Positions 54,988 to 63,784 of a DNA stretch of 64,000 bases are shown in pieces. A program made the translations under genes and the position numbers. Under the pieces are notes generated by a model. It searched no databases and was not told the origin of the DNA. It worked only from the letters and a program-made list of their open reading frames with translations. Source of the DNA: Paeniglutamicibacter psychrophenolicus (lineage in GTDB: Bacteria; Actinomycetota; Actinomycetes; Actinomycetales; Micrococcaceae); NCBI RefSeq assembly GCF_030812255.1, contig NZ_JAUSSH010000005.1, positions 1 through 64,000 of the forward strand. The letters are read 5' to 3'. Each line of letters starts with the position of its first letter. The stretch's first letter is position 1.

Positions 54988-56235
54988 TTATTGGGCTTGG
55001 CTGAAGAAGTCGACGGTCCCGAAGTTTCCGGATTTCAGGGCCAGATCGACCCTTCCATCAAGTGTCCGGACCCAGGGAACGCCCGGGGCGATCGGTTCCC
55101 CCACCTCGAATCCCGTGATTCCCAACGCCGTGGTGACCGAACCGGAGGTTTCGCCGCCGGCCACCACCATGCGCTGGATTCCGTCCTGCACCAGCCGAAT
55201 GGCGATGCGCGCGAAGAATCCCTCGATGGCCTGGCTGGTTTCGGCCGAACCGTAGGTCCGCTGCAGACGCTGCACTTCTTCAGGACCGGCAGTGGCGAAG
55301 ATCAGCGGAGCAGGGCCGGTGGAAGGCTGTTCACTGAACCACGCCAGCACTTCCGCGTCGTAGCCAGTTGGCGAGGTCAGCAGTCGGTCGACATCCACGG
55401 CGAGACAGGGGCCCTTGGTCTTGTAGTCGGCGACCTGGTCGTTGGTCATGACCGAGCAGGAACCCGACAAGATCACGGCCGACCCGGTCTTTGACGTGAA
55501 GGACGAGCGTCCACCCCTGGCTGCCTCCGGGAGCGCCCGGGCGATGGCTCCGCCAAGTCCCGAGCCGCCAGTGACCAGGCGCATCTGGACAACGGCCTGG
55601 CCCAGAACATCCAGATGCCGGTCGCTGAGGGCATCGAGCACCGCATAGCGGTTTCCCTCGGCCTTCAGTTCGGCCAGTGCCTCACCGACTGCTTCGCGAC
55701 CACGTTCAATGGTGTCCACGGGGACCAGCCCGCTGGTTCCCGTGGACTGGCCATCCATGAGGCGGACAAGGCTTGAGTCGGTCATCGGGGTGACCGGGTG
55801 GTTGCGCATTCCCGATTCGTCCAGTGGCACGCCGTTGACGAAGAGGTAGCCCTGGTACGTAGTGCGCCCGTTGACCGGCAGTGCCGGGCAGACGACGGTG
55901 AAATTTTCCTCCAAGGCGTCCAGGAGCGCATCGGTGACAGGACCGATGTTCCCCCGGGAAGTGCTATCGAACGTCGAGCAATATTTGAAGAAGATCTGCC
56001 GGGCACCGGCGGCCTTGAGCAGCTCGAGAGCCTGCAGCGACTGTTCAATGGCTTCATCCACCGGATTCGAACGGCTCTTGAGGCTAACCACGATTGCCTG
56101 CACGTCATCGGCAATGGAGTCGAGCGGTTGGATGCCCGATAGCTGGATGGTCTTCACCCCGTTGGCCACGAGAAAACTCGCGATGTCGGTCCCACCAGTA
56201 AAGTCATCGGCGATTACACCAAGCTGAACACCCAT
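54988..56235 (-). CDS. otnK: 3-oxo-tetronate kinase
   Basis: A four-carbon acid sugar kinase of the DUF1537 type, 415 residues. N-terminal substrate domain GVIADDFTGGTDIASFL; C-terminal ATP domain with VVAGGETSGSVTTALGI. It phosphorylates 3-oxo-tetronate at C4. ATG at 56235 is preferred; an ATG two codons earlier is possible. First gene of the operon, preceded by an AT-rich control region with TGTRAA repeats. Confidence 0.93.
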   Translation of the reverse strand: MGVQLGVIADDFTGGTDIASFLVANGVKTIQLSGIQPLDSIADDVQAIVVSLKSRSNPVDEAIEQSLQALELLKAAGARQIFFKYCSTFDSTSRGNIGPVTDALLDALEENFTVVCPALPVNGRTTYQGYLFVNGVPLDESGMRNHPVTPMTDSSLVRLMDGQSTGTSGLVPVDTIERGREAVGEALAELKAEGNRYAVLDALSDRHLDVLGQAVVQMRLVTGGSGLGGAIARALPEAARGGRSSFTSKTGSAVILSGSCSVMTNDQVADYKTKGPCLAVDVDRLLTSPTGYDAEVLAWFSEQPSTGPAPLIFATAGPEEVQRLQRTYGSAETSQAIEGFFARIAIRLVQDGIQRMVVAGGETSGSVTTALGITGFEVGEPIAPGVPWVRTLDGRVDLALKSGNFGTVDFFSQAQ

Positions 56236-56270
56236 GTTCACTCCCCGTCTGCCGCGGCGCCATCACCGCT

Positions 56271-56306
56271 GTTTACAATGTTTCACAAAAGTTATCATAT
56301 TCACAC
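56271..56306 (-). promoter_or_regulatory. control region of the erythronate operon
   Basis: On the gene strand three direct repeats appear: TGTGAA, TGTGAA and TGTAAA (complements at 56300-56305, 56282-56287 and 56272-56277), with TATGAT as a possible -10 between them. It is AT-rich in a GC-rich genome, and lies 36 bases upstream of otnK, so it is a good candidate for the DeoR operator. Confidence 0.65.
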
Positions 56307-56599
56307 AGCAGGGGGCAATGGCGCGCTTGACAAGCGGGATTGGAATTTGGCGTAAACCTTCCGTCATTCGGGGCTTAACAACTCCTGACACCGGCCCGAG
56401 CCGGCCAATGAGACAAGTGAAGTTCACAAATATTCCCATCCTCCCCAACCACGTCACATGCCCAAGTAACGCGCACCGCTGTGGGCATTCGCCTTGCATA
56501 TGCCCCCGGGCCCGGGGGCGACGACCTCCGATGGGAGACCGTGCACGGAGCACGGCCTGGCCGTCGCGCCGCGAACCACACCTCAGGCAGATTCCACAT
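56307..56599. other. non-coding stretch upstream of the ArsR remnant
   Basis: Together with the operators on each side this forms a 411-base gap. It contains no frame with protein-like codon use. It is divergent space between the erythronate operon and the decayed ArsR-MFS pair. Confidence 0.5.
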
Positions 56600-56629
56600 C
56601 GAAAGAACTCTTGCGAAAGAGTTCTTTCG
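56600..56629. promoter_or_regulatory. 13-bp inverted repeat before the ArsR remnant
   Basis: CGAAAGAACTCTT (56600-56612), GCGA spacer, then the exact complement (56617-56629). It lies 17 bases before the ArsR ATG and has the form of an autoregulatory operator. Confidence 0.7.
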
Positions 56630-56646
56630 ATAGTTACGTGTCGCGC

Positions 56647-57213
56647 ATGGACATCACCGATCCCAAGGCCATGCGGGCGCTGGCCCACCCCTGCGCATCC
56701 GGCTCCTGGGGATTGTCGGCACCCAGGGCCCGATCACCGCGGCCCGCTGCAGCGAGTATGTCGGCGAAGCCCGGACAACTGCTCGTTCCACCTGCGCACC
56801 CTGGCCGAGCACGGCTGCATCGTGCGCGCACCCGGAGCCACCGGTCGCAACCGGCCCTGGCAGATCACCGACGTCACCCAGAACCTGGACCGGAACAAGG
56901 TGGCCCCGATTCCCTGTCGGCGGCCCTGGCCCTTGGCGACATGCTCCAGAACTGGGAATTCGAACGCATGCGTGCCGGACGGCACCTTCCGGTTCCCGAA
57001 ACCTGAAAGGGGCCCCTGTTCGAGGCCGTTGCCACGCTGTTCCCGACCCCCAAGGAAGCCGACACCCTCAACGAACGGTACAACGAACTCATTGCCCCGT
57101 TACTGGATCGCATCACCGACCCGACCCGGCGCCCCGCGACTTCCGCCCCCGTGCGCGTCTTCATGGCCACCGCCCTGGCCCACGATCTCATCCGCAGGGG
57201 CGAGAAGTCGTGA
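56647..57213 (+). pseudogene. ArsR-type regulator, several frameshifts
   Basis: MDITDPKAMRALAHP starts an ArsR winged helix. After HP one C is missing from a C run (near 56693); the other frame then reads RIRLLGIVGTQGPITAARCSEYVGE. A second base is lost near 56770, after which PDNCSFHLRTLAEHGCIVRA and GRNRPWQITDV continue. Further shifts are needed to reach RVFMATALAHDLIRRGEKS and the stop at 57211-57213. Regulator of the MFS gene whose GTG overlaps this stop. Confidence 0.85.
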
Positions 57214-57517
57214 AAGCGCTGCTGTCCATCCCGGTCTTCCGCAGGTTCACCGGCCTCTGGACCGCCTTAAACCTCGCCGACAGCGCCTTGTTCCTGGCCC
57301 TGTTCATCCGGGCCAAGGACATCTCGGTTCCTCGAACGCGGCGGGCGCACTGCTGGTCTCGGTGGTGGACTACCGCTGGCTGATGCTCGTGGCCGGCGTG
57401 GTGGTTGCCGCCTGTGCGCTGGCCATGCTGCGGCGCGGGCACGCGGCCGAGCCCGGCCCCGGGGCGCCGGACACCGAAGCCGCGGCAGCACGCGGGGAAC
57501 AGCAACGCCCCCGGTGA
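57210..57517 (+). pseudogene. MFS transporter remnant (large internal deletion)
   Basis: The N-terminal 41 codons (MKALLSIPVFRRFTGLWTAL, then NLADSALFLALFIRAKDIS) match an MFS efflux protein. Near 57333 the sequence jumps, with a frame change, to the far C-terminus (AAGALLVSVVDYRWLMLVAG and on to a polar tail). Roughly 300 residues are gone. It overlaps the ArsR remnant by 4 bases, the usual coupled layout, so both decayed together. Confidence 0.82.
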
Positions 57518-57529
57518 CTCCGGTGCCCG

Positions 57530-58099
57530 CTACCCGGTGACGGTGCGCACCACCCGTGCGGGGGAACCCACCACGACGGCTCCGGCCGGCACGTCCCTGG
57601 TGACGACGGAGGCGGCAGCCACCACGGCGTCGTCCCCGATGCCCACCCCGGGCAGGATGGTGGCATTGGAGCCGATCCACACGTTGCGCCCGATCACCAC
57701 GGGGGCCGGATGCATGTCGGCGCGGCGGCTCGGGGCAAGCTCGTGGTTCAGCGTGGCGATCACCACGTTGTGCCCGATGAGCGTGTCATCCCCGATGGTT
57801 ACCCCGCCCTGGTCCTGGAACTTGCACCCGGCGTTGACGAAGATCCGCTTCCCTAGGGTGATGTTCCTCCCGAAATCGGCGTTGAAGGGAGGGAAGAGGG
57901 TCACGCTTTCATCCACCGGTTTCCCGGTTAGCTGCGCGAGCAGCTCACGGACCCGCGCCGGCTCGTGGTATCCGCCGTTGAGTTCGCCGGTGATCCGCAG
58001 CGCTTCCTGGCTCACCCGGTGCATGATGCCGTGCAGGGGCGAGTCCCCCGTGATGGTGTGCCCGGCATCCAGCTCCGCCAGAAGGTCATTGAGTTCCAT
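57530..58099 (-). CDS. sugar O-acetyltransferase (maltose acetyltransferase family)
   Basis: A protein of 189 residues with left-handed parallel beta-helix hexapeptide repeats. FPPFNADFGRNITLGKRIFV and NAGCKFQDQGGVTIGDDTLI (separate parts), the catalytic His in ATLNHEL, and a C-terminal IGSNATILPGVGIGDDAVVA, AGAVVVGSPARVVRTV are all intact. It transfers acetyl from acetyl-CoA to a sugar hydroxyl; the acceptor is unknown. This is the complete counterpart of the decayed gene at 48874. Confidence 0.92.
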   Translation of the reverse strand: MELNDLLAELDAGHTITGDSPLHGIMHRVSQEALRITGELNGGYHEPARVRELLAQLTGKPVDESVTLFPPFNADFGRNITLGKRIFVNAGCKFQDQGGVTIGDDTLIGHNVVIATLNHELAPSRRADMHPAPVVIGRNVWIGSNATILPGVGIGDDAVVAAASVVTRDVPAGAVVVGSPARVVRTVTG

Positions 58100-58230
58100 G
58101 GTGTCCTTTCACCCGGGTGGCGGCCCAGGAGGCCCACACCGAGTCAAGCTTTCGATTCCGACAAAATGCGGGCGCGCGCTGCTCCCGGACCGCGCGGCAG
58201 GCCTTGCCCGATCCGCACCCCTTGCAGTGC

Positions 58231-58653
58231 CTAGCTCTTCCCGCTGCCCGGTCGGCGGTATTCGCCCTCGGCGACGTGCTCGAGCCACCGGGTGGTCTGC
58301 GATGGGTCATCCGCGTTCTCGAGCATCGCCAGGTGCTCCATGAAGTCTTCCGGCGTGGCGCCGTGCCAGTGTTCCTCTCCCGCGGGACAGTACACGGTTT
58401 CGCCGGGCACGGCTTCCACCACGGTGCCGTCGCGCGTGCCGAACAGGGCGACGCCGCTGGTCACGTGCAGGGTCTGGCCCCTGGCATGGGAGTGCCAGGC
58501 CGTGTGGGCCCCGGGGGCAAAGCGAACCCGGGCGACAATCATGCCCTGGCCTTCTTCCTGCGGAGAGGCGATGGGGTCCACCCAGACGTCGCCGGTGAAC
58601 TGCTCCGGGCCGTTCTTGGTGGTCGGGGCCTTGGGCAGGAATTTGTGTGCCAC
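58231..58653 (-). CDS. cupin domain protein
   Basis: 140 residues from GTG 58653, which has AAAGGAAAT upstream. Single cupin: motif 1 FAPGAHTAWHSHARGQTLHV (His-x-His metal ligands) and motif 2 EAVPGETVYCPAGEEHWHGA (second metal His). The W-H-x-H pattern and the EEHWHG end match the small cupins related to carboxymuconolactone-associated and quercetinase-like proteins. It lies 5 bases after the MmyB-type regulator gene and is probably its target; the reaction is unknown. Confidence 0.9.
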   Translation of the reverse strand: MAHKFLPKAPTTKNGPEQFTGDVWVDPIASPQEEGQGMIVARVRFAPGAHTAWHSHARGQTLHVTSGVALFGTRDGTVVEAVPGETVYCPAGEEHWHGATPEDFMEHLAMLENADDPSQTTRWLEHVAEGEYRRPGSGKS

Positions 58654-58658
58654 GGTTT

Positions 58659-59555
58659 CTATTTCCTTTCCGCTGCGCGAAGCGCGGGGTTGCTGAGGAT
58701 GCGGGTCTTGTTCCATGAACCGAGCAGCTGGAGCTTCTGGTGGGATTCCGAGCCCGGTGGTGCCGTGTAGACCATGAGCTTCAGGCCCGGCTCGGCGGTG
58801 ATTTCCAGTTCCTCGTAGGCCAGGACCAGCTCCCCCACCTCGGGGTGGTTGAACCTCTTGGTTCCCGTGCCGTGGGTGCGCACGTCGTGGGCGGCCCACA
58901 GGGTGCGGAAGGCCCCGCTTTGGGTGGACAGCTCGCCGACCAGGTCCTGGATGCCGCGGTGCTGCGGGTCCTTCCCCGCCTCGTTCCGGATGATGGCCAC
59001 GCACATTTGCGCGAACAGCTCCCAGTCCGGGTAGAAGGCCTTGGACGCGGGGTCCAGGAACTGGAACCTGGCAAGGTTCGGCGTCCGTCCGCCGCCGTCG
59101 CCGATCACCGGCGAATAGAACGCGCTGCCCAGTTCGTTGACGGCCAGCAGGTCCTGGGCCTCGTTGCGCACGAAGGCCACGGAGTCCTTCATCGAGTCCA
59201 GGACCCACTGCAGGGATTCACGCGGCGGCCGGGCAGGGGACGCGGGGCGGCGTTGGCGCCCCGAGGTCGGTATGCCGTCGGCGGCGCGGGCCAGGTCGAA
59301 CAGGTGCGCCCGCTCGGTCTCGCTGAGCATCAGCGCACGGGCCAGGGCGTCCAATACCGACGACGAGGCACCGGCAATCGCTCCGCGTTCAAGCTTCGCG
59401 TAGTACTCCACGCTCACCCCTGCGAGGCTTGCCACCTCGCCGCGGCGCAGGCCGGCAACCCTTCGGTTGCCATACGCCGGCAGGCCGGCACGTTCCGGGG
59501 TGACCTTGGCCCGCCGCGACATCAGGAACTCGCGCACTTCCGACCTGTTATCCAT
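58659..59555 (-). CDS. XRE/MmyB-like transcriptional regulator
   Basis: A protein of 298 residues. An N-terminal XRE helix-turn-helix (LRRGEVASLAGVSVEYYAKLERG, as one region; ATG at 59555 precedes MDNRSEVREFLMSRRAK) and a C-terminal MmyB-like ligand-binding domain with a PAS-like fold (VNELGSAFYSPV, TLWAAHDVRTHGTGTKRFNHPEVG as parts). Members of this family bind fatty acids or other small ligands and control an adjacent oxidoreductase-type gene. It is followed at 5 bases by the cupin gene. Confidence 0.92.
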   Translation of the reverse strand: MDNRSEVREFLMSRRAKVTPERAGLPAYGNRRVAGLRRGEVASLAGVSVEYYAKLERGAIAGASSSVLDALARALMLSETERAHLFDLARAADGIPTSGRQRRPASPARPPRESLQWVLDSMKDSVAFVRNEAQDLLAVNELGSAFYSPVIGDGGGRTPNLARFQFLDPASKAFYPDWELFAQMCVAIIRNEAGKDPQHRGIQDLVGELSTQSGAFRTLWAAHDVRTHGTGTKRFNHPEVGELVLAYEELEITAEPGLKLMVYTAPPGSESHQKLQLLGSWNKTRILSNPALRAAERK

Positions 59556-59865
59556 GCTCCCAAGCCTACGGTCGCGCCCCGGGATGAGCGATACCCTCCC
59601 AGTGCACCCTTCGTGCAAGTCTCCGCCGCATCGTAGGTCCTCCCCTGGCGGTGCCGCCGGGCCGTTCCACGATGAGTGTCCCGGAACCCGGGGATGCCCC
59701 GGGAATGCCTTGGACATGGACCAGGGATCCGGCAGCACCGATCACCCTCCTGCCATGGAGGGTTGAACCGGATGATGTTAGCCTTTGTCGCAGTTGACGG
59801 CACGTGCCCCAAGTGCGGATGGCTGCACTTCCGCGACGCCAGCGGTCCGTGGAATCGAGTCCATC

Positions 59866-61263
59866 ATGACGGCCACACCCAGCCCCGTTGCTCCCGTTCC
59901 CCATGGGAACGGCAAGGAGCGGTCACAGCACCCCGATCCCGGCCCGAGGGGACCTCTTGGATTGATCGTGGCAGCATCCCTGGCGGCAGGACTCGTCTTG
60001 GCGCTGCTGCTGGCCGCAGCCCCGTTCATTCCGGCCCAGGAAAGCCGCCTGACCGGCGCAATGCTGTGTGGCTTCGCGTTGGGCTGGGGACTGCTCGTGG
60101 TGCTCTCGGCACGGTTCACCGACCAACCGCAGTGGTGGGCCCTGGCGCCGGCGCTGTTCATGGGAGTGTGCGGCCTTCTTCTGGCGGGATTCGGTGCGCC
60201 GATCCAGGCGGTGCTCAACTGGGTTTGGCCACCGGCAGTGCTGGTGCTGGCCATCTGGATGTTTCTGCGTGCCCGCCGCCGGCTTCGGAGCCGGGCCGGG
60301 CGCGTGCTGGTCTATCCGGTGATCGTGGCATTGGCGCTCGCCTCGATAGGCGGCGGGTTTGAGACGGTCAGTGAGGTTGCCGATGCGCGGACCTACCCGA
60401 TGCCCGGCCGGCTGATCGACGTCGGCGGCCATGCCCTGCACCTGGATTGCACCGGTTCGGGTGCTCCCACGATCATGCTCGAACCGGGTGCGGGACTGGC
60501 GTCTTCGTCGATGGGATGGATCGCCCCGGACGTCGCCCGGGAGGCCCGGGTCTGCGTCTACGACAGGGCGGGGCTCGGATGGAGCGAACCTGCCGGATCC
60601 GCCGAGGCGGGCCGGCAGGTGGCGGCCGACCTGCATGCCTTGTTGCACCGGGCGAATGTGCCCGGACCCTACGTGCTGGCAGGGCATTCCTTCGGCGGCC
60701 TCTACGTGCTCAGCTTCGCCGCCCGGTACCCGGACGAGGTCGCTGGCCTGGTGCTGGTGGACTCCACCGCCCCGAACCCGGCGGCGCAACCGGCGGCAAC
60801 GGCACCCGAGGGCTCGGGATCCTCCGACATCCCGGACCGGCTCTCCGCACTGGCCTCCACCTCGGCACGGTTGGGCCTGGTGCGGCTCTACGCCTGGTCC
60901 GACTACAACACACTGCCACCGCGCTCGCGGGACGAAGCCCGCGCCACCGCCGCAAAGGCAAGCCAGCTTCGCAGCACCATCGACGAATACCTCCACGCCG
61001 GTGCCGCGGCCCGGGAGGCTGCCGCCCTGGCCGACTTCGACCACAAGCCGCTGGCCGTCCTGACGGCAGGAAGCGGAAACGCCCCCGGCTGGACCGAAAA
61101 GCAAGACGCCCTGGCAAAATTGTCACCCAACAGCGTCCACCGCGTCGTCGACGGCGCCACCCACGCCTCGCTGCTCCTGGACCAGCAGGACGCCGCCGCC
61201 GTCAGCCGGGCGATCCTCGACGTCGTCGCATCGGTCCGGGATGAAGCACCGCTGGCCAGGTGA
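59866..61263 (+). CDS. alpha/beta hydrolase with N-terminal membrane domain
   Basis: A protein of 465 residues. Four to five hydrophobic helices fill residues 30-170 (LGLIVAASLAAGLVLALLL and so on). The C-terminal ~290 residues are an alpha/beta hydrolase: oxyanion LEPGAGLASSSMGW, YDRAGLGWSEP, the nucleophile Ser in AGHSFGGLY, and a final His in DGATHASLLLD. The catalytic domain is probably on the outer side of, or held at, the membrane. ATG at 59866 is chosen; a start at 59785 would add 27 residues of poor quality. The substrate is unknown. Confidence 0.88.
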   Translation: MTATPSPVAPVPHGNGKERSQHPDPGPRGPLGLIVAASLAAGLVLALLLAAAPFIPAQESRLTGAMLCGFALGWGLLVVLSARFTDQPQWWALAPALFMGVCGLLLAGFGAPIQAVLNWVWPPAVLVLAIWMFLRARRRLRSRAGRVLVYPVIVALALASIGGGFETVSEVADARTYPMPGRLIDVGGHALHLDCTGSGAPTIMLEPGAGLASSSMGWIAPDVAREARVCVYDRAGLGWSEPAGSAEAGRQVAADLHALLHRANVPGPYVLAGHSFGGLYVLSFAARYPDEVAGLVLVDSTAPNPAAQPAATAPEGSGSSDIPDRLSALASTSARLGLVRLYAWSDYNTLPPRSRDEARATAAKASQLRSTIDEYLHAGAAAREAAALADFDHKPLAVLTAGSGNAPGWTEKQDALAKLSPNSVHRVVDGATHASLLLDQQDAAAVSRAILDVVASVRDEAPLAR

Positions 61264-61301
61264 TCGGCGCACCGATGCGGGTTCCAGGGGGCACCAACGG
61301 T

Positions 61302-61598
61302 TTATGCCCCTGTGCCGCCGACGACCTGCTCCACGATCCGCGTCTTGGGTCCCGAGGCCAGCGCCGGGGACACCACGGGCGTGGACCAGACATCCGACCG
61401 AAGCCGGTCCAGGAATTCCTGGGCCTGGGCGCGCGAGGCAAAGTCGAGATCCAGCACCACATAGTGCCGGTCGTCGACGGGACGGAAGATGCGCTCGGCC
61501 AGGACTCCGGAGCGGATCCGCCCCAGCGGGTCGGCGCCGTACGCCCCCTTCCACATCTCGAAGTCCTTAACTCCGTGTTCAATCTGAAGCGTGTACAT
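61302..61598 (-). CDS. small cyclase/dabb-like hypothetical protein
   Basis: 98 residues, MYTLQIEHGVKDFEMWKGAY at the start, HYVVLDLDFASRAQAQEFLDRL in the middle. The pattern fits the ferredoxin-like alpha/beta-barrel (dimeric alpha-beta barrel) fold; it has no clear catalytic residues. It is convergent with the hydrolase (38 bases) and divergent from a LuxR regulator (133 bases). Confidence 0.72.
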   Translation of the reverse strand: MYTLQIEHGVKDFEMWKGAYGADPLGRIRSGVLAERIFRPVDDRHYVVLDLDFASRAQAQEFLDRLRSDVWSTPVVSPALASGPKTRIVEQVVGGTGA

Positions 61599-61731
61599 CG
61601 CGGTTCCCTTTCCCTTGGTGCCGATGCCTTGAGCGTAGGCGCGGTGCCCGGTGGCCCGCCATCCCAGTTTTCTGGGATCCACCCGCGCCCGGGCAACCTC
61701 CCTGCCCGGAGGACGCGCGCATACTTGTCCC

Positions 61732-62802
61732 ATGGGAAGCAGGTGGGCCGCCGAACGCCTCGTCGCGCGCGTCACGGCGCTCGATGAGGCACGGCTCGAG
61801 AGCCACGCCTACCGCCTTGCGGTGCTCGGGGAACTCTCGGTAGCGATCGGGCACGAGGCCTGGGTGTGGCCGTTGGCCGACCCGATCACCACCGTCGGGG
61901 TCTCCCCGATGGCACAGGTCCCGGGAACCGCGGAACTGCCCCTGCTGATCACCCTGAAGTACGCCACGGCGCTGAACCGGTGGACCACACTGCCGGCAGC
62001 CCCTGCGCGCGCAGTCTCGCTGGCCGCGGCCACCGACGGCGAGCTGTCCCGAAGCGAATCCTGGGCCGGAGTCCTGTGCAGGCATTCGATCACCGATGTC
62101 CTGTCGATTGTTTTCGCGGACAGGTGGGGCATCTGGGGCTGGCTTGATTTGTGGCGTGGCCACGAAGACGGCGTGTTCACCGCCGCCGAGGCGGGCCAGT
62201 TGTCATCGCTGGCCCCGGCGATCACCACGGGCCTGCGGCATGGCTCGGCGAGGCAGTTCCAGGCCGGCAACAATGCCGCCCCATCACCCCACCCCCAGGC
62301 CGTGCTGGTGCTGGCCGAAAACCTGGGCATCATCAGCCAGACCGATTCCGCGGGCGTCTGGCTGGAGCTGCTGCAGCCCGGGCCCCGCCCGCACCAGGGC
62401 ATCCCGGCGGAGGTGCTCAACGTGGCCGCCCAATTGCTGGCCCAGGAGCGCGGCGTCGATGCGCACCCGGCCGGTTCGCTGGTCCATGTGGGGGCCGGGG
62501 TTTGGGCGCGATTGTCTGCAACCCGCATGAACACGCCGACGGACAAGGCACCGGCACCCATCGCGGTGACCATCCAGGACGCGTTGCCCGCCGAACGCAT
62601 GGCGGTCTTTGGGAGGTGTTTCGCCCTGAGCCCGCGCGAAAGCCAGCTGCTCGGACTTGCCGCGAGCGGATTGGACACCGCCTCTTTGGCCCGGGCCCTG
62701 GGCATCGGCAGGTACACCGTGCAGGACGACTTCAAGTCCCTCTTTGCCAAGTGCGGGGTGCAAAGCCGCGGCGCCCTGGTGGCCATGGCCGCCGGCCACT
62801 GA
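61732..62802 (+). CDS. LuxR-type regulator with long sensor region
   Basis: 356 residues from ATG 61732 (MGSRWAAERLVARVTAL). The C-terminal ~60 residues are a LuxR helix-turn-helix: LSPRESQLLGLAASGLDTAS, LARALGIGRYTVQDDFKSLF. The N-terminal ~290 residues contain a segment with the look of a GAF domain (WGWLDLWRGHEDGVFTAAEA, LSSLAPAITTGLR). No receiver Asp, so it is not a two-component regulator. It is divergent from the small hypothetical gene at 61302 and may control it. Confidence 0.85.
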   Translation: MGSRWAAERLVARVTALDEARLESHAYRLAVLGELSVAIGHEAWVWPLADPITTVGVSPMAQVPGTAELPLLITLKYATALNRWTTLPAAPARAVSLAAATDGELSRSESWAGVLCRHSITDVLSIVFADRWGIWGWLDLWRGHEDGVFTAAEAGQLSSLAPAITTGLRHGSARQFQAGNNAAPSPHPQAVLVLAENLGIISQTDSAGVWLELLQPGPRPHQGIPAEVLNVAAQLLAQERGVDAHPAGSLVHVGAGVWARLSATRMNTPTDKAPAPIAVTIQDALPAERMAVFGRCFALSPRESQLLGLAASGLDTASLARALGIGRYTVQDDFKSLFAKCGVQSRGALVAMAAGH

Positions 62803-62926
62803 CCAGGCGGAGCAACGGCGCATCAGGGGCACCGCCCTCCGCCCCCTCCCGCCCGGGTGTGCGGCAGCGTAGCATGTCCCCCAACGGGTACTTCGTCGCA
62901 GCGTGCTTGGGGAGGGGAACAGCTGC

Positions 62927-63784
62927 ATGGACAGCGCTGACCGCCTTCGTGAACGATGGCTCGACACGGCCGCCGGGATCCTGCAGGAAACGGATCCGGG
63001 AGCGGCCCGGACGCTGCTGCACGATGCCCTACTGGAGTCGTTTCACGCGTTTGCGGCAGTCAGGGCCCCGCTGGCCGCCCGGGGCGGAACCAGCGCTGTT
63101 TCCATCTTCGGGCACTACCCCGTGCTCGACACCGCGGCCTGGGAACTGGCGGCGCAGCGGGCCGGAGCCGACCATCCGATGTTTGCCTACCACAACGCCA
63201 CCGCCGACCCCGCCCCGGTGACCCTGCTGGAGGTCTGCGAGCGAGGCTGGGCGGTCTCCGAGTTCGCGGACTCCATGATCGAGCGGCTCGGCTTGGGCAG
63301 GCACCAGCTCTCGCTGCCGCTGGGCACCGCCGGAACGCAGTCCGCCACCTACGGCTTCGTCAGCGACGGGGCCTACCGGGAGCGTGACCTGGAGTCCGCA
63401 GGTTTCCTCCAGCCGATCGTACGGGGCCTGGATGCGCACATCCGCCTGCTCGAATCCCTGCTGCCCGGACCCGCCCCGGCGGCCGAACCCGAGCGCCCGC
63501 TGACAGCGCGCGAACTGCTGGTCCTGGCCCTGGTTGCCCGGGGCTGCACGGCCCACGGCATTGCCGCGAGGTTGGGCGTCTCGCACCGCACGGTGCACAA
63601 GCACCAGGAAAACCTGTACCGGAAACTGGGCGCGGTGGACCGCCTGTCGGCGGTCCTCCGCGCCCAGCAATGCGGGTTGCTCCCCCTGCAGCCCGCCGGT
63701 GCCGATGACCGTCCCGGAGGTTACTCCGGGAATTCACACACCCCGCTTGACACCGCATCGCCCAGCGCCTGGCCCAGCAGCTGA
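62927..63784 (+). CDS. LuxR-type regulator
   Basis: 285 residues from ATG 62927 (MDSADRLRERWLDTAAGI). C-terminal helix-turn-helix: LTARELLVLALVARGCTAHG, IAARLGVSHRTVHKHQENLY. The N-terminal ~200 residues have no known motif; HYPVLDTAAWELAAQRAGAD resembles segments of a group of Actinobacteria regulators with an autoinducer- or ligand-like N-terminal region. The 3' end overlaps the antisense gene at the window edge by 64 bases, so the last ~20 codons (a Ser/Pro-rich tail) may be shared. Confidence 0.82.
   Translation: MDSADRLRERWLDTAAGILQETDPGAARTLLHDALLESFHAFAAVRAPLAARGGTSAVSIFGHYPVLDTAAWELAAQRAGADHPMFAYHNATADPAPVTLLEVCERGWAVSEFADSMIERLGLGRHQLSLPLGTAGTQSATYGFVSDGAYRERDLESAGFLQPIVRGLDAHIRLLESLLPGPAPAAEPERPLTARELLVLALVARGCTAHGIAARLGVSHRTVHKHQENLYRKLGAVDRLSAVLRAQQCGLLPLQPAGADDRPGGYSGNSHTPLDTASPSAWPSS

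Noticed and set aside
57267-57680. Minus-strand frame over the MFS remnant and acetyltransferase end
   Set aside because: It overlaps the well-supported acetyltransferase in another frame and is Arg/Pro-rich.
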